This document shows positions 16,579 through 25,895 of a stretch of 64,000 nt of DNA, piece after piece. Position numbers and translations under genes: made by a program. The stretch is from Paracoxiella cheracis (GTDB lineage: Bacteria > Pseudomonadota > Gammaproteobacteria > Coxiellales > Coxiellaceae), in the NCBI RefSeq assembly GCF_049348705.1, contig NZ_CP186485.1, positions 620,001 to 684,000 of the forward strand, read 5' to 3'. The notes beneath the pieces are model-generated. The model did no database searches and had not been told where the DNA came from. It saw nothing but the letters and a program-made list of their open reading frames with translations. How positions within the stretch are numbered: position 1 is the stretch's first letter; each line of letters begins with the position of its first letter.

Positions 16579-17988
16579 TCAGGAAAATTCTCTTTGCAAA
16601 AGTTGGCGTTTGCGCGTACTCAGTTTATAAAAAATCAACGGCAACAGCACAAAAATCAAAACACCAGCGCCCAGCATAATTTCATATAGTTTTATGTTAG
16701 CAATTTTGATGGTTTCAGGTGGTATAAATCCAATGGCAATGGCGCCGATGCAAGCTACAATGCCAACACCACCCACCAGCCAAATTCCAATTTTACCGCC
16801 TGGAATGCGAAAGGCATTAGGATTCGGTTTGGTTTTATAGCGTAATTTGATTGCGGCTGCGAATAAAATAATATAAAAAATCAGCGCTAATTGTGCAGTT
16901 AAATCGCTTAAAATCCAATACGAGGTATTAAACGATTTGATCAATAAAAACATGCTACACAATAAAATGACGATGATGGCTTGTGCAATCAAAACAGCGA
17001 CCGGTGCGCCGTATTTATTGCGTCGGCTGAATAGTGTTGGGGCGCAGCCATCCTCAGCAGCGACAACCAAACCTTTCGGCGGCCCAATTACCCAGGCAGC
17101 CATGCCGCCAAAACCACCCAAAATAATGATTAATATCACGAATGGCAATAGCCATTTCAACCCAAAGGCATTTAAGAAAATTGCAAAGGCCTGATCGAGT
17201 CCGCTCACGATGTTAAGCGAACTTTTGGGCACGACGATCGCAACGGCGGTCGAGGCTAATATCGACGTAATCACAATAATTAACGAAGAATAATACAATG
17301 CACGCGGATAATCGCGTTGCGGATTTTTTACTTCTTCTGCGTGCACCGCCGACATTTCCATGCCCATCAAACTAAAAAATATCACGACCAAAAACGCTAA
17401 GTTTGGAATTTGTGAAAAGTGCGGTAAGAAATTAGCAGCAGATGGGGTTAGTGCAAGTGGTTTTCCAGCCATAATCCAACCGATTCCTAAGGCAATAATA
17501 AATGCCATGGGGATGATCGTGCCGATCACCGCGCTGATTGAGCTAATTAAGCTCGATAATTTCATCCCACAACAATTGGCAATGGTGACGATGGTAAACG
17601 TGCCGATGATGAGTGGCAGCATGAACCATTTATCACCCGCCAAACTGGGGTCAATTAAATAAGCGATGTTTGCGCCGATAAATGACAAAATCGTCGGATA
17701 CCAAAACACATTGTAAATCCATTGCAGCCAAATATTCACAAACCCCCATTGCGGTCCGAAGGCTTCGCGGACCCATACATAGGCGCCGCCGGTTTTTGGC
17801 CTGTGTGTGGCAAGCTCAGCGGTAATCAAAACGGATGGAATTAAAAATACGAGGGTCGCAATAATATAAAACAGTGGGATAGCAAGCCCAGTAGCCGCGT
17901 TGGTTGGCAGGTTGCGCAGACTATCGATCGCAATGACATTAATCATCGCCAGGCTGAAGACACTTAATACACGTTTTTTGTTTTTCAT
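16579..17988 (-). CDS. APC-family amino acid permease/antiporter
   Basis: 469 residues, about 12 membrane helices, of the APC superfamily, in the branch of glutamate/GABA-type antiporters (GadC/YjeM-like). N-terminal helix 1 carries the LPTNAATGLAIPLF region; RPKTGGAYVWVREAFGPQWG is the conserved loop after helix 2; FFSLMGMEMSAVHAEEVKNP in helix 6-7 is diagnostic. Start chosen at ATG 17988 because gatgga lies 11 nt upstream; ATG 17997 and a longer frame to 18057 are possible. Convergent with the HlyD pseudogene. Substrate cannot be read from the sequence. Confidence 0.85.
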   Translation of the reverse strand: MKNKKRVLSVFSLAMINVIAIDSLRNLPTNAATGLAIPLFYIIATLVFLIPSVLITAELATHRPKTGGAYVWVREAFGPQWGFVNIWLQWIYNVFWYPTILSFIGANIAYLIDPSLAGDKWFMLPLIIGTFTIVTIANCCGMKLSSLISSISAVIGTIIPMAFIIALGIGWIMAGKPLALTPSAANFLPHFSQIPNLAFLVVIFFSLMGMEMSAVHAEEVKNPQRDYPRALYYSSLIIVITSILASTAVAIVVPKSSLNIVSGLDQAFAIFLNAFGLKWLLPFVILIIILGGFGGMAAWVIGPPKGLVVAAEDGCAPTLFSRRNKYGAPVAVLIAQAIIVILLCSMFLLIKSFNTSYWILSDLTAQLALIFYIILFAAAIKLRYKTKPNPNAFRIPGGKIGIWLVGGVGIVACIGAIAIGFIPPETIKIANIKLYEIMLGAGVLIFVLLPLIFYKLSTRKRQLLQREFS

Positions 17989-18097
17989 TAGATTCATTTC
18001 ATTTCCATCTTGGTATTTGATGAGTTGGAGAGCTTTTTGGGCTCGCTTAAACGACAATGCCTACAATTTATTCTTCGCGAAAAAACGTAGGCTAGCT

Positions 18098-18205
18098 ATG
18101 GAAATGATGATGAAGGTGGTTGTGGAACAACAAAAACGCAGCAACCCCTTGCTGTGTGGGTCTAGAGGATTTCAATGTGGTGCTGCTTTCATTCATGCCG
18201 AGTAA
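18098..18205 (+). CDS. Possible 35-codon ORF upstream of carA
   Basis: ATG 18098 opens MEMMMKVVVEQQKRSNPLLC followed by 15 more residues, stop at 18203-18205. An internal hairpin cagcaa-cccc-ttgctg lies within it. Three Val codons and the hairpin recall leader peptides, but there is no clear ribosome site and no obvious terminator before carA. Weak; it may be chance. Confidence 0.2.
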   Translation: MEMMMKVVVEQQKRSNPLLCGSRGFQCGAAFIHAE

Positions 18206-18380
18206 CCTATTCAATAGAGAGGAAATATTATCTTGGCTACAATTTTCTGTCAACCCAAACCCTCTGTAACTGAAATTCTACACAAGGATTTTGCGGATTC
18301 CCCTTCCCATTCGAGGCGTAATCGCTTATCCTGTTGCCAGTTTTAATCTTTTAAATTTATGTCGGAGCCATGTAGATAAA
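18206..18380. other. carA upstream region
   Basis: About 175 bp with no gene. It is AT-rich near 18340-18362 (ttttaatcttttaaattt) where a promoter could lie. I see no convincing ArgR or PyrR-type control site. Confidence 0.3.
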
Positions 18381-19535
18381 ATGAGTGAAGTTGGTCCGCA
18401 GAATGGGCGATTGCCCGCGGTACTGGCGTTAGCCGACGGCTCACTGTTTTTTGGATTCTCCTTAGGTGCAAATGGTCAAACGGTTGGTGAAGTAGTCTTC
18501 AACACCTCGATGACCGGTTACCAAGAAATTCTCACCGATCCTTCTTATGCCGAGCAGATAGTCACGCTGACTTATCCGCATATCGGGAATGTGGGAATCA
18601 ACCCGAGCGACTGCGAATCTCACCGTGCATGGGCTGCTGGTTTGATCATACGTGAGCCTTCACCGATCGTTAGTAACTGGCGCGCCGAACAATCGCTCGA
18701 ACAATATCTAAAATCGGAAAACATCGTCGCGATTGCCGGTGTTGATACCCGACGTCTGACGCGCCTTTTGCGTACAACCGGTGCGCAAAACGGGTGTATC
18801 CTAGCGGGTGAACATATCGATGCCGATGAAGCGATTCGACAAGCCAAGGCTTATCCCGGTTTACAAAATAAAGATTTAGCGAAAGATGTTTGCACGCAAA
18901 CAATAGAGCCTTGGCACGAGGGTTCTTTGACGCTCGCGGGTGACGCGGAATCGACACCTCGTGAAAAATTTCATGCGGTCGTCTATGACTATGGCGTTAA
19001 ACATAATATTTTACGGCTTCTAGTCGATCAGGGCTTTCGGGTTACATTAGTTCCAGCACAAGCCTCGCTCACCGATGTGTTAGCGTTAAAGCCGGACGGT
19101 GTTTTGTTGTCAAACGGCCCGGGCGATCCGGCGGCGTGTGACTATGCCATCAAAAATATTCAGCAACTCATGGCAAAGCGTGTGCCATTATTTGGCATTT
19201 GCCTGGGCTTTCAATTATTAGCCCTGGCGTGTGGTGCGAAAACGGTAAAAATGAAATTCGGCCATCACGGTGCAAACCATCCGGTGCAAGATTTAAAAAC
19301 GGGACGTGTTTTTATTACCAGTCAAAATCACAGCTTCGCTGTAGATGAAAATACTTTACCGAGTGATTTAGCAATCACACATCGCTCATTGTTTGATAAT
19401 ACCTTGCAAGGTATTGCACATAAAACTGTACCGGCAATGGCGTTTCAAGGTCATCCAGAAGCAAGCCCGGGCCCTCATGATATTGTAGAAATGTTTAGAG
19501 ACTTCGTGGAATTATGCCAAAAAGAACCGATATAA
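18381..19535 (+). CDS. carA: Carbamoyl-phosphate synthase small subunit
   Basis: Glutamine amidotransferase subunit supplying ammonia for carbamoyl phosphate, for pyrimidine and arginine synthesis. N-terminal domain (LALADGSLFFGFSLGANGQT; VVFNTSMTGYQEILTDPSYA) and class I GATase domain with catalytic Cys in PLFGICLGFQLLALACG, and the His/Glu pair in FQGHPEASPGPHD. 384 residues, usual length. The frame extends to 18291 but ATG 18381 aligns with the family start. Its end overlaps carB by 22 bp, implying coupling. Confidence 0.97.
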   Translation: MSEVGPQNGRLPAVLALADGSLFFGFSLGANGQTVGEVVFNTSMTGYQEILTDPSYAEQIVTLTYPHIGNVGINPSDCESHRAWAAGLIIREPSPIVSNWRAEQSLEQYLKSENIVAIAGVDTRRLTRLLRTTGAQNGCILAGEHIDADEAIRQAKAYPGLQNKDLAKDVCTQTIEPWHEGSLTLAGDAESTPREKFHAVVYDYGVKHNILRLLVDQGFRVTLVPAQASLTDVLALKPDGVLLSNGPGDPAACDYAIKNIQQLMAKRVPLFGICLGFQLLALACGAKTVKMKFGHHGANHPVQDLKTGRVFITSQNHSFAVDENTLPSDLAITHRSLFDNTLQGIAHKTVPAMAFQGHPEASPGPHDIVEMFRDFVELCQKEPI

Positions 19536-22500
19536 AAAGTATCTTAATCATAGGCGCTGGTCCCATTATTATCGGCCAAGCGTGCGAATTCGATTACTCC
19601 GGCACACAAGCCTGTCGTGCTTTGCGTGAAGAGGGGTATCGCGTCATTTTGGTAAACTCCAATCCCGCAACGATCATGACCGATCCTGACATCGCCGATG
19701 CAACGTATATTGAACCGGTGACGTGGGAAGTGATTGCAAAAATTATCGAAAAAGAACGCCCGGATTCACTATTACCCACGATGGGCGGGCAAACGGGATT
19801 AAATTGTGCGTTGAGTTTAGTGCGCGAAGGCGTATTAGAAAAATATGGCGTGGAGCTGATCGGTGCCTCACGTGAAGCTATCGATAAAGCGGAAGATCGC
19901 CAATTATTCCAAAAAGCCATGCATAAAATTGGCCTACAAACACCGAAATCGGGTTTAGCGCATTCGATGGAAGAGGCGTGGGAAACCTTAGAAAAAGTAG
20001 GGTTTCCAGCGATTATTCGCCCATCATTCACATTGGGTGGTAGCGGAGGTGGTATTGCCTATAACCGTGATGAATTTCAAGACATTTGTACCCGTGGATT
20101 GGAGCTATCGCCCACCACGGAAATATTAATCGACGAATCAATTTACGGTTGGAAAGAATTTGAATTAGAAGTGGTGCGCGATAAAAAAGATAATTGCATT
20201 ATCGTATGCACCATCGAAAATGTAGACCCGATGGGTATCCATACGGGTGATTCCATCACAGTTGCACCGGCGCAAACATTAACTGATAAAGAATATCAAC
20301 GCTTACGTGATGCAGCGATTACAATTTTGCGTGAAATTGGTGTGGAGACCGGCGGGTCGAATGTGCAATTTGCGATTAATCCCGAAGATGGGCGTTTAAT
20401 CGTTATCGAAATGAATCCACGCGTTTCTCGATCTTCAGCCCTTGCCTCAAAAGCAACGGGTTTTCCGATTGCTAAAGTTGCTGCGAAATTAGCAGTGGGT
20501 TATACGCTCGATGAATTACGCAATGAAATTACGGGTGATCGCACGCCAGCATCCTTTGAGCCGACAATCGATTATGTCGTGACAAAAATTCCGCGCTTTA
20601 ATTTTGAAAAATTTCCCCAGACCGAGCCGCGTTTAACGACGCAAATGAAATCGGTGGGTGAGGTCATGGCAATTGGTCGTAATTTCCAAGAGTCGTTGCA
20701 AAAAGCCATTCGTGGTTTAGAAATTGGTGTTTATGGCTTTGAGTCTAAAATCAATTTAGAAGAAGGCCAAGACGTAGATGATGTGATGCGTGAAAAAATA
20801 AAACGCGAGTTGCGTTTTCCGGGGCCCGATCATTTGTGGTATGTAGCGGATGCCTTCCGAATCGGATTTGGGCTGCAAGAGGTGCATGACTTTTCCAAAA
20901 TTGACCCGTGGTTTTTGGTGCAAATTCAAGAGATCGTTGAAATTGAAAACTCACTCAAAGAAGTGCGTCTGAAAAAATTATCGCGCGATGAGTTATTTTA
21001 TTTAAAGCAAAAAGGCTTTTCGGATCGTCGTTTGGCGCAGCTCATGCAAACGACACAAACGGAAGTGCGAAAATATCGTCACAAATTAAAAATCCATCCG
21101 GTCTATAAACGTGTCGACACATGTGCGGCGGAATTTGCAACAGACACTGCTTATATGTATTCGACTTACGACGAAGAAAATGAATGCTTCCCCACTAAAA
21201 ATGAAAAAATCATGGTGTTGGGTGGTGGTCCGAATCGTATTGGGCAAGGCATTGAATTTGATTATTGTTGTGTGCACGCGGCAATGGCTATGCGCGAGCT
21301 TGGATACGAAAGCATTATGGTGAACTGTAACCCGGAAACGGTGTCGACCGACTATGATATTTCCAATCGCTTGTATTTTGAGCCACTTACCTTAGAGGAT
21401 GTGTTGGAAATCGTTGCGATCGAAAAACCGAAAGGTGTGATCGTACAATACGGTGGCCAAACGCCGTTGAGACTCGCAAAAGCCTTGGCGAAACACGGTG
21501 TGCCCATTATTGGAACGTCGCCGGATGCCATCGATCGTGCAGAAGATCGTGAGCGATTCCAAGAAGTGATTCATCAATTAGAATTGCGCCAACCACCGAA
21601 TGGTACTGTGCGCAGTGTTGAAGAGGGCCTGCGGTTAGCAAAAGTATTTGCCTATCCACTCATTGCGCGACCTTCTTATGTGTTGGGCGGGCGCGCCATG
21701 AAAGTGGTTTATCATGAAAAAGAATTAACGCGCTACATGACGCAGGATGTGATTGTCTCTTCCGAGCAACCTTTGTTGCTGGATCATTTTTTAGATGATG
21801 CTATCGAAGTGGATGTCGATGCGGTTTGTGATGGTCAAGATGTATTAATCGGTGGCATTTTAGAACATATTGAGCAAGCGGGCGTGCATTCAGGTGACTC
21901 ATCATGTACATTTCCGCCGCATAGTTTAAGTAAAGATTTGCAAGACCGTTTGCGTGAACAGGTACGACAACTGGCTAAAGAATTAGGCGTAATTGGATTG
22001 ATCAACGCGCAATTTGCCATTCAAGGTGATGAGATTTATGTGCTTGAGGTAAATCCGCGCGCTTCACGAACGGTTCCATTTATTGCTAAGGCAACAGGGT
22101 TATCATTAGCAAAAATTGCAGCCCGCTGTATGGTGGGCGTCACCCTACGAGAACAAGGTACAGTCGAAGAACGCATTCCACCGTATTTTACTGTGAAAAA
22201 GCCAGTCTTTCCGTTTGATAAATTTGCGGGAGTTGATCCAATACTCGGCCCTGAAATGCGCTCGACCGGTGAAGTGATGGGAGTCGCTGATCATGTGGGT
22301 CGCGCGTTTGCAAAAGCTTGGCTTGGTGCAGGTGATGTCATGCCTACAGAAGGTTGTGCGTTTGTCAGTGTGCGCGATGCAGATAAAAAACGCGTTTTGA
22401 AAGTTGCACGAAGTTTGCGTGACGAAGGTTTTACAATCGTATCAACTCGTGGAACCGCTAAGGCGCTTGAACAGACAGGTATTGAGTGCCAGCTTGCAAA

Positions 22501-22795
22501 CAAAGTTAACGAAGGCAGGCCTCATATTGTGGACATGATCAAAAACGATGAAATTAGTTTCGTCGTCAATACCACCGAGGGTGAGCAAGCGATTGAAGAT
22601 TCTTATACCATCCGCAGAAGTGCGATTCAGCATAAGGTTTGTTACACTACCACCTTGGCTGGTGCCGAAGCAGCTATCTCGGCGTTGATTGCTGAGGGTT
22701 CAAATGAGATCCACAGGCTGCAGGATCTGCACCAGCGTAATGTTGAAACAGATGAAAAACATTCTGGCATTGCCGCTACCAACGAACGGGCATAG
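19514..22795 (+). CDS. carB: Carbamoyl-phosphate synthase large subunit
   Basis: 1093 residues with the expected duplicated ATP-grasp halves. First half starts KSILIIGAGPIIIGQACEFD and contains IRPSFTLGGSGGGIAYN; second half starts IMVLGGGPNRIGQGIEFDYC and contains IARPSYVLGGRAMKVVY. The C-terminal MGS-like allosteric domain (about residue 940 onward, FVSVRDADKKRVLKVARSLR) is present. It is translated with carA by a 22-bp overlap. It catalyses bicarbonate phosphorylation, carbamate formation and phosphorylation, with tunnelled ammonia. Intact. Confidence 0.97.
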   Translation: MPKRTDIKSILIIGAGPIIIGQACEFDYSGTQACRALREEGYRVILVNSNPATIMTDPDIADATYIEPVTWEVIAKIIEKERPDSLLPTMGGQTGLNCALSLVREGVLEKYGVELIGASREAIDKAEDRQLFQKAMHKIGLQTPKSGLAHSMEEAWETLEKVGFPAIIRPSFTLGGSGGGIAYNRDEFQDICTRGLELSPTTEILIDESIYGWKEFELEVVRDKKDNCIIVCTIENVDPMGIHTGDSITVAPAQTLTDKEYQRLRDAAITILREIGVETGGSNVQFAINPEDGRLIVIEMNPRVSRSSALASKATGFPIAKVAAKLAVGYTLDELRNEITGDRTPASFEPTIDYVVTKIPRFNFEKFPQTEPRLTTQMKSVGEVMAIGRNFQESLQKAIRGLEIGVYGFESKINLEEGQDVDDVMREKIKRELRFPGPDHLWYVADAFRIGFGLQEVHDFSKIDPWFLVQIQEIVEIENSLKEVRLKKLSRDELFYLKQKGFSDRRLAQLMQTTQTEVRKYRHKLKIHPVYKRVDTCAAEFATDTAYMYSTYDEENECFPTKNEKIMVLGGGPNRIGQGIEFDYCCVHAAMAMRELGYESIMVNCNPETVSTDYDISNRLYFEPLTLEDVLEIVAIEKPKGVIVQYGGQTPLRLAKALAKHGVPIIGTSPDAIDRAEDRERFQEVIHQLELRQPPNGTVRSVEEGLRLAKVFAYPLIARPSYVLGGRAMKVVYHEKELTRYMTQDVIVSSEQPLLLDHFLDDAIEVDVDAVCDGQDVLIGGILEHIEQAGVHSGDSSCTFPPHSLSKDLQDRLREQVRQLAKELGVIGLINAQFAIQGDEIYVLEVNPRASRTVPFIAKATGLSLAKIAARCMVGVTLREQGTVEERIPPYFTVKKPVFPFDKFAGVDPILGPEMRSTGEVMGVADHVGRAFAKAWLGAGDVMPTEGCAFVSVRDADKKRVLKVARSLRDEGFTIVSTRGTAKALEQTGIECQLANKVNEGRPHIVDMIKNDEISFVVNTTEGEQAIEDSYTIRRSAIQHKVCYTTTLAGAEAAISALIAEGSNEIHRLQDLHQRNVETDEKHSGIAATNERA

Positions 22796-22835
22796 TCAAC
22801 GTGCTTTTTTGTCATTAATTTCGGAGGAGGGTGGT

Positions 22836-23315
22836 ATGCAAAGCATTTTACCGATCACTGCAAATGGAGTAAAAAAACTCCGCTCAGAACTGGAACGTCT
22901 GAAAAATATTGAGCGCCCACGTATTATCACGGCGATTGCTGAGGCTCGAGCGCACGGTGATTTAAAAGAAAATGCCGAGTACCATGCTGCACGTGAGCAA
23001 CAAGGTTTTGTTGAAGGTCGCATTCAAGACATTGAAACGAAGTTGTCAAACTGTCACGTCATCGACATCAGTCAAATCCCTAACGAAGGCAAAGTAATTT
23101 TTGGTTCAACCGTTACCTTGCTCAATCTCAATTCGCAAAATGAAGTGACTTATCAGATTGTTGGCGAAGATGAAGCGGATATCAAAGAAAATAAAATCTC
23201 AGTGACCTCGCCGATCGCACGCGAACTCATCGGTAAGTTTATCGAAGATGTGGTTGAAGTGACGACACCCAAAGGTGCTGATGAGTACGAAATTGTCGAT
23301 GTGCAATACGTGTAG
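22836..23315 (+). CDS. greA: Transcription elongation factor GreA
   Basis: Stimulates RNA cleavage by backtracked RNA polymerase. 159 residues: N-terminal antiparallel coiled coil (GVKKLRSELERLKNIERPRI to QDIETKLSNC) with the acidic tip in ARAHGDLKENAEYHAAREQQ, then the C-terminal FKBP-like domain (FGSTVTLLNL; ISVTSPIARELIGK). Start ATG 22836 after ggaggaggg. It follows carB by 40 bp; carAB-greA is a usual gammaproteobacterial order. Confidence 0.97.
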   Translation: MQSILPITANGVKKLRSELERLKNIERPRIITAIAEARAHGDLKENAEYHAAREQQGFVEGRIQDIETKLSNCHVIDISQIPNEGKVIFGSTVTLLNLNSQNEVTYQIVGEDEADIKENKISVTSPIARELIGKFIEDVVEVTTPKGADEYEIVDVQYV

Positions 23316-23318
23316 TCT

Positions 23319-23402
23319 TGAATTTCAATTGCTTGCCAGTACGAGAAAGGGTCCGTCGCCCTAAAACACGGACTCTTTCTCTTTGCCGCAATTGAAATGC
23401 TG
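23319..23402. repeat. Intergenic palindromic repeat (ATTTCAATTGC family) with terminator-like core
   Basis: Ends are complementary: aatttcaattgc (about 23320) and gcaattgaaat (about 23389-23399). The core agaaagggtccgt...acggactctttct forms a second strong hairpin and may terminate greA. Related ends occur at 31037, 33229, 37147 and 61778. Confidence 0.65.
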
Positions 23403-23424
23403 TTCGAGAGTGGATGACTCAACC

Positions 23425-23580
23425 TAACCTCGTCATCCCGGAAATTTTGCATAGGGATATGCAAAATTATCCGGGATCCAAACCGTTACCAGGGATGGGA
23501 AAAAATCACATCATTTCGAGCAATAGCAAGAAATCTCAAGCGTGCAGCACTTCGTATCCAGTGACATCGCAATTACTTTC
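23425..23580. repeat. Intergenic palindromes after greA
   Basis: cgtcatcccgg opens the region; attttgcata-ggga-tatgcaaaat (about 23443-23471) forms a strong hairpin flanked by ccgg-type ends. The following catttcgagcaatagcaagaaatctc resembles small dispersed repeats of Legionellales and Rickettsiales. No gene is seen. Confidence 0.5.
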
Positions 23581-24047
23581 CTCAAGGAAAATCCAGTTTA
23601 ACCAGACCGGGTTCTGAGTTGTAATCTGCTTCGTTTTCGTTAGGCGCTATCGAGTCAGTGAGCGAAGGATTGCTGTCAAGCATCTTAAAAATAGTATGTT
23701 TTATAGTCTCTGAGAATACCTGCTCATGGAGAGACTCATAATCTGATAGTGTAGTTTGAGCATAGTTACAGTAAATCTCCATTTCATCAGAGAGTTTTTG
23801 GATTTCACCTTCTGTAACACAGCTAATTCGTGTTAGGGCACGGTTGAGAGTTTCTGGTGATATATCCTGATAATGTTGTCTCAGTACCAATACTAGAGCG
23901 GCTAGCAATAAACGATGCACGGTGAATTCGTGAATATAAATCGGATTTTTAGTGTTAAACGTATTTGAATGTAGGTGGTAAATGTAATTAGTCGCTAAAA
24001 GCATTTTATAAAGAGTCAGGTGACAATAATAATTTTGACCTTTCCCC

Positions 24048-24296
24048 CGATGCGCGCCATGGAGAGCGAAGCGAAGGCGCGTATTCCGCGGTAGGCTCGG
24101 ATTTTTTGCCGAGCGTAAGCGACTGCAAAAAATCTTTACGAGCCGTCAAGTCATTTGAGAGCCCGTGCGTAGTCGAGCCGTGAGGTCGCGGAGCGCGGGC
24201 GACGAGGACGTCCGCGGCTATTTAAGTTGTCGCGTATTGCGAGTCGATTATTGACAGGGATGGCAATAATCTATCACGAGCATCGCGACACGCTTG
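24048..24296 (+). mobile_element. GIE copy 4 (249 bp) in the IS3 left terminal repeat
   Basis: Flanked by tgacctttcccc on the left and caaacttaacacc on the right; deleting the 249 bp restores a terminal repeat that aligns with the right end of the IS. Looks identical to copy 1. Confidence 0.9.
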
Positions 24297-24358
24297 CAAA
24301 CTTAACACCATGACATGGATGAGATTTCCAATTATTCTACGACCGAGGAGATCTCAAC

Positions 24359-24622
24359 ATGAAAAAACGTTATACAGAAGAACAAATCATTAAAGCGATC
24401 AAAGAGCATGAAAGTGGCGCTAAGGTGGAAGACCTGTGCCGTCGCTTAGGCATATCTGGCGGTACTTTTTACAATTGGCGTAGCAAGTATGCTGGCCTAG
24501 AGGTTAACGAAGCTAAGCGCCTGCGAGAGCTGGAGTCCGAGAACAATAAGTTAAAAAAGCTGCTGGCTGAAAAGATGTTAGAAAATGAAGCGCTCAAGGA
24601 TGTTGTTTCAAAAAAGTGGTAA
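24359..24622 (+). CDS. IS3-family transposase OrfA
   Basis: 87-residue DNA-binding subunit: helix-turn-helix (EEQIIKAIKEHESGAKVEDL, LGISGGTFYNWRSKY) and a C-terminal leucine-zipper helix (LRELESENNKLKKLLAEKML). Its end contains caaaaaag (about 24609-24616), the usual slippery site for -1 frameshifting into OrfB. Intact itself, but the IS is disabled. Confidence 0.9.
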   Translation: MKKRYTEEQIIKAIKEHESGAKVEDLCRRLGISGGTFYNWRSKYAGLEVNEAKRLRELESENNKLKKLLAEKMLENEALKDVVSKKW

Positions 24623-25715
24623 CGCCTGCTAGCAAGAAGCAGGTTGTTTGTCACTTAATGAGCGCCTTTAAGCTGAGTGAACGAATGGCCTGCAAGCTAG
24701 TCGGGCTAAGTCGAACGGCTTACCGTTACGGACCCAAAAAGCGACGAGACGAGTTGATTAGAGCTCGATTAAAAGAATTGGCAGCTCAGTATTCTCGGTA
24801 TGGTTATTTAATGCTTCACAGCCTCTTAAAAGCAGAGGGGCTTGTCATGAATAAGAAAAAAACCTACCGGATTTACAAAGAAGAAAAGCTCCAGGTGCGT
24901 ACAAAAAAGCGTAAAAAAATACAGCGACTACGATTAGTGATGTCATCACCGACTCAGAGAAATGAGCGTTGGTCGATGGATTTTGTTTACGATCAGCTGG
25001 CCAATGGAAGGCGTTTTCGTGTGCTAAACATTATCGATGATTTTAATCGTGAACTTATTGGCCAGCTAACAGCATTTTCTATATCAGGACGTCAGGTGGC
25101 ACGCTTCCTAGCAGAGCTTAGTGAGCAACGCAGGCTGCCAAAACAAATTGTTTGTGATAATGGTACAGAGTTTACAAGCAAAGCAATGTTCTTTTGGTCC
25201 AGGGAAAACAAAACCAAGCTTGCGATGCGAGCCATGGAGAGGCGAAGCCGATGGCGAGTATTCCGCGGCAGCCGCCGATTTTTGACAGAGCGGAGTGCCG
25301 AAGGAACGGAGTTCCGTAGGCAGCGTAGCGAGTGGCAAAAATCTGTAGGCGGCGTCGAGTCATCTGGAGACAGTGCGCAGTCGGCCGCGAGGTCGCGGAG
25401 CGCTGTCGACGGGGACGTCCGCGGCTATTTAGGTTGTCGCGTATTGCGAGTCGATTATTGACAGGGATGCCAATAATCTATCACGAGCATCGCGACACAC
25501 TTCCTTTCATTCAACCTGGAAAGCCAACTCAGAATGCGTTTGTTGAAAGCTTAAATGGCAAGTTCCGCAACGAATGTTTAAATCAACACTGGTTTCGTTC
25601 AATTGAAGAAGCCCGACATGAAATCAACCAATGGAGAAAGCACTACAATACTAAAAGACCACACAGTTCATTAAATTATATGCCGCCTATTGAATTTGCG
25701 AAACAGGCTGCTTAA
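24616..25715 (+). pseudogene. IS3-family transposase OrfB, interrupted by GIE copy 5
   Basis: Integrase-type catalytic subunit. N-terminal HTH_21 region (MACKLVGLSRTAYRY), then the DDE residues: Asp in RWSMDFVYDQ, Asp in IVCDNGTEFTS, Glu in NAFVESLNGKFRNE. The frame is cut after NKTKLA at 25222 by the 281-bp element and resumes at 25504 as FIQPGKPTQN. Rejoined length is 272 residues, normal for the family. No longer functional as it stands. Confidence 0.9.
25223..25503 (+). mobile_element. GIE copy 5 (281 bp, diverged subtype)
   Basis: Starts cgatgcgagcc and ends cgacacacttc. The last ~80 bp is almost the same as in the 249-bp copies; the rest is diverged and the loop of the long arm is about 32 bp longer. 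The two main stems are kept by paired changes (GGCTCG/CGAGCC becomes GCCGCC/GGCGGC; GCCCGTGC/GCGCGGGC becomes GACAGTGC/GCGCTGTC). Precise deletion restores AAG CTT GCT TTC ATT. Confidence 0.85.
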
Positions 25716-25895
25716 CATGAATATCTCATCGGTGTCCTGGTACTAGTTTAGGGGGAAGGTCAATTTAAATGTTCGATATAATCTCGGATTGTATAGGAAG
25801 GCTTGGTGGCGCAGTGGAAAATAGAAAGAAAATTGCTTTTGGATTGAAGACAATTGCCGGATGGATACAGGATTTCAAAATAATGACTAAATGTA

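Larger units (their letters stand above)
24036..25762 (+). mobile_element. IS3-family element, IS407 group, carrying two GIE copies
   Basis: Ends TGACCTTTCCCC (24036) and GGGGGAAGGTCA (ending 25762) are inverted repeats typical of the IS407 group. A 4-bp duplication ATTT flanks it (24032-24035, 25763-25766). GIE copy 4 sits inside the left terminal repeat and copy 5 inside the transposase, so the element should now be immobile. It interrupts the double-cyclin gene. Confidence 0.9.

Noticed and set aside
24048..24296. GIE as an IS91/Helitron derivative because every 249-bp copy ends in CTTG
   Set aside because: In glcD and mpl the CTTG is not part of the original target when the family motif is restored, and the 281-bp copy ends CTTC; so CTTG is element sequence, not a target word.
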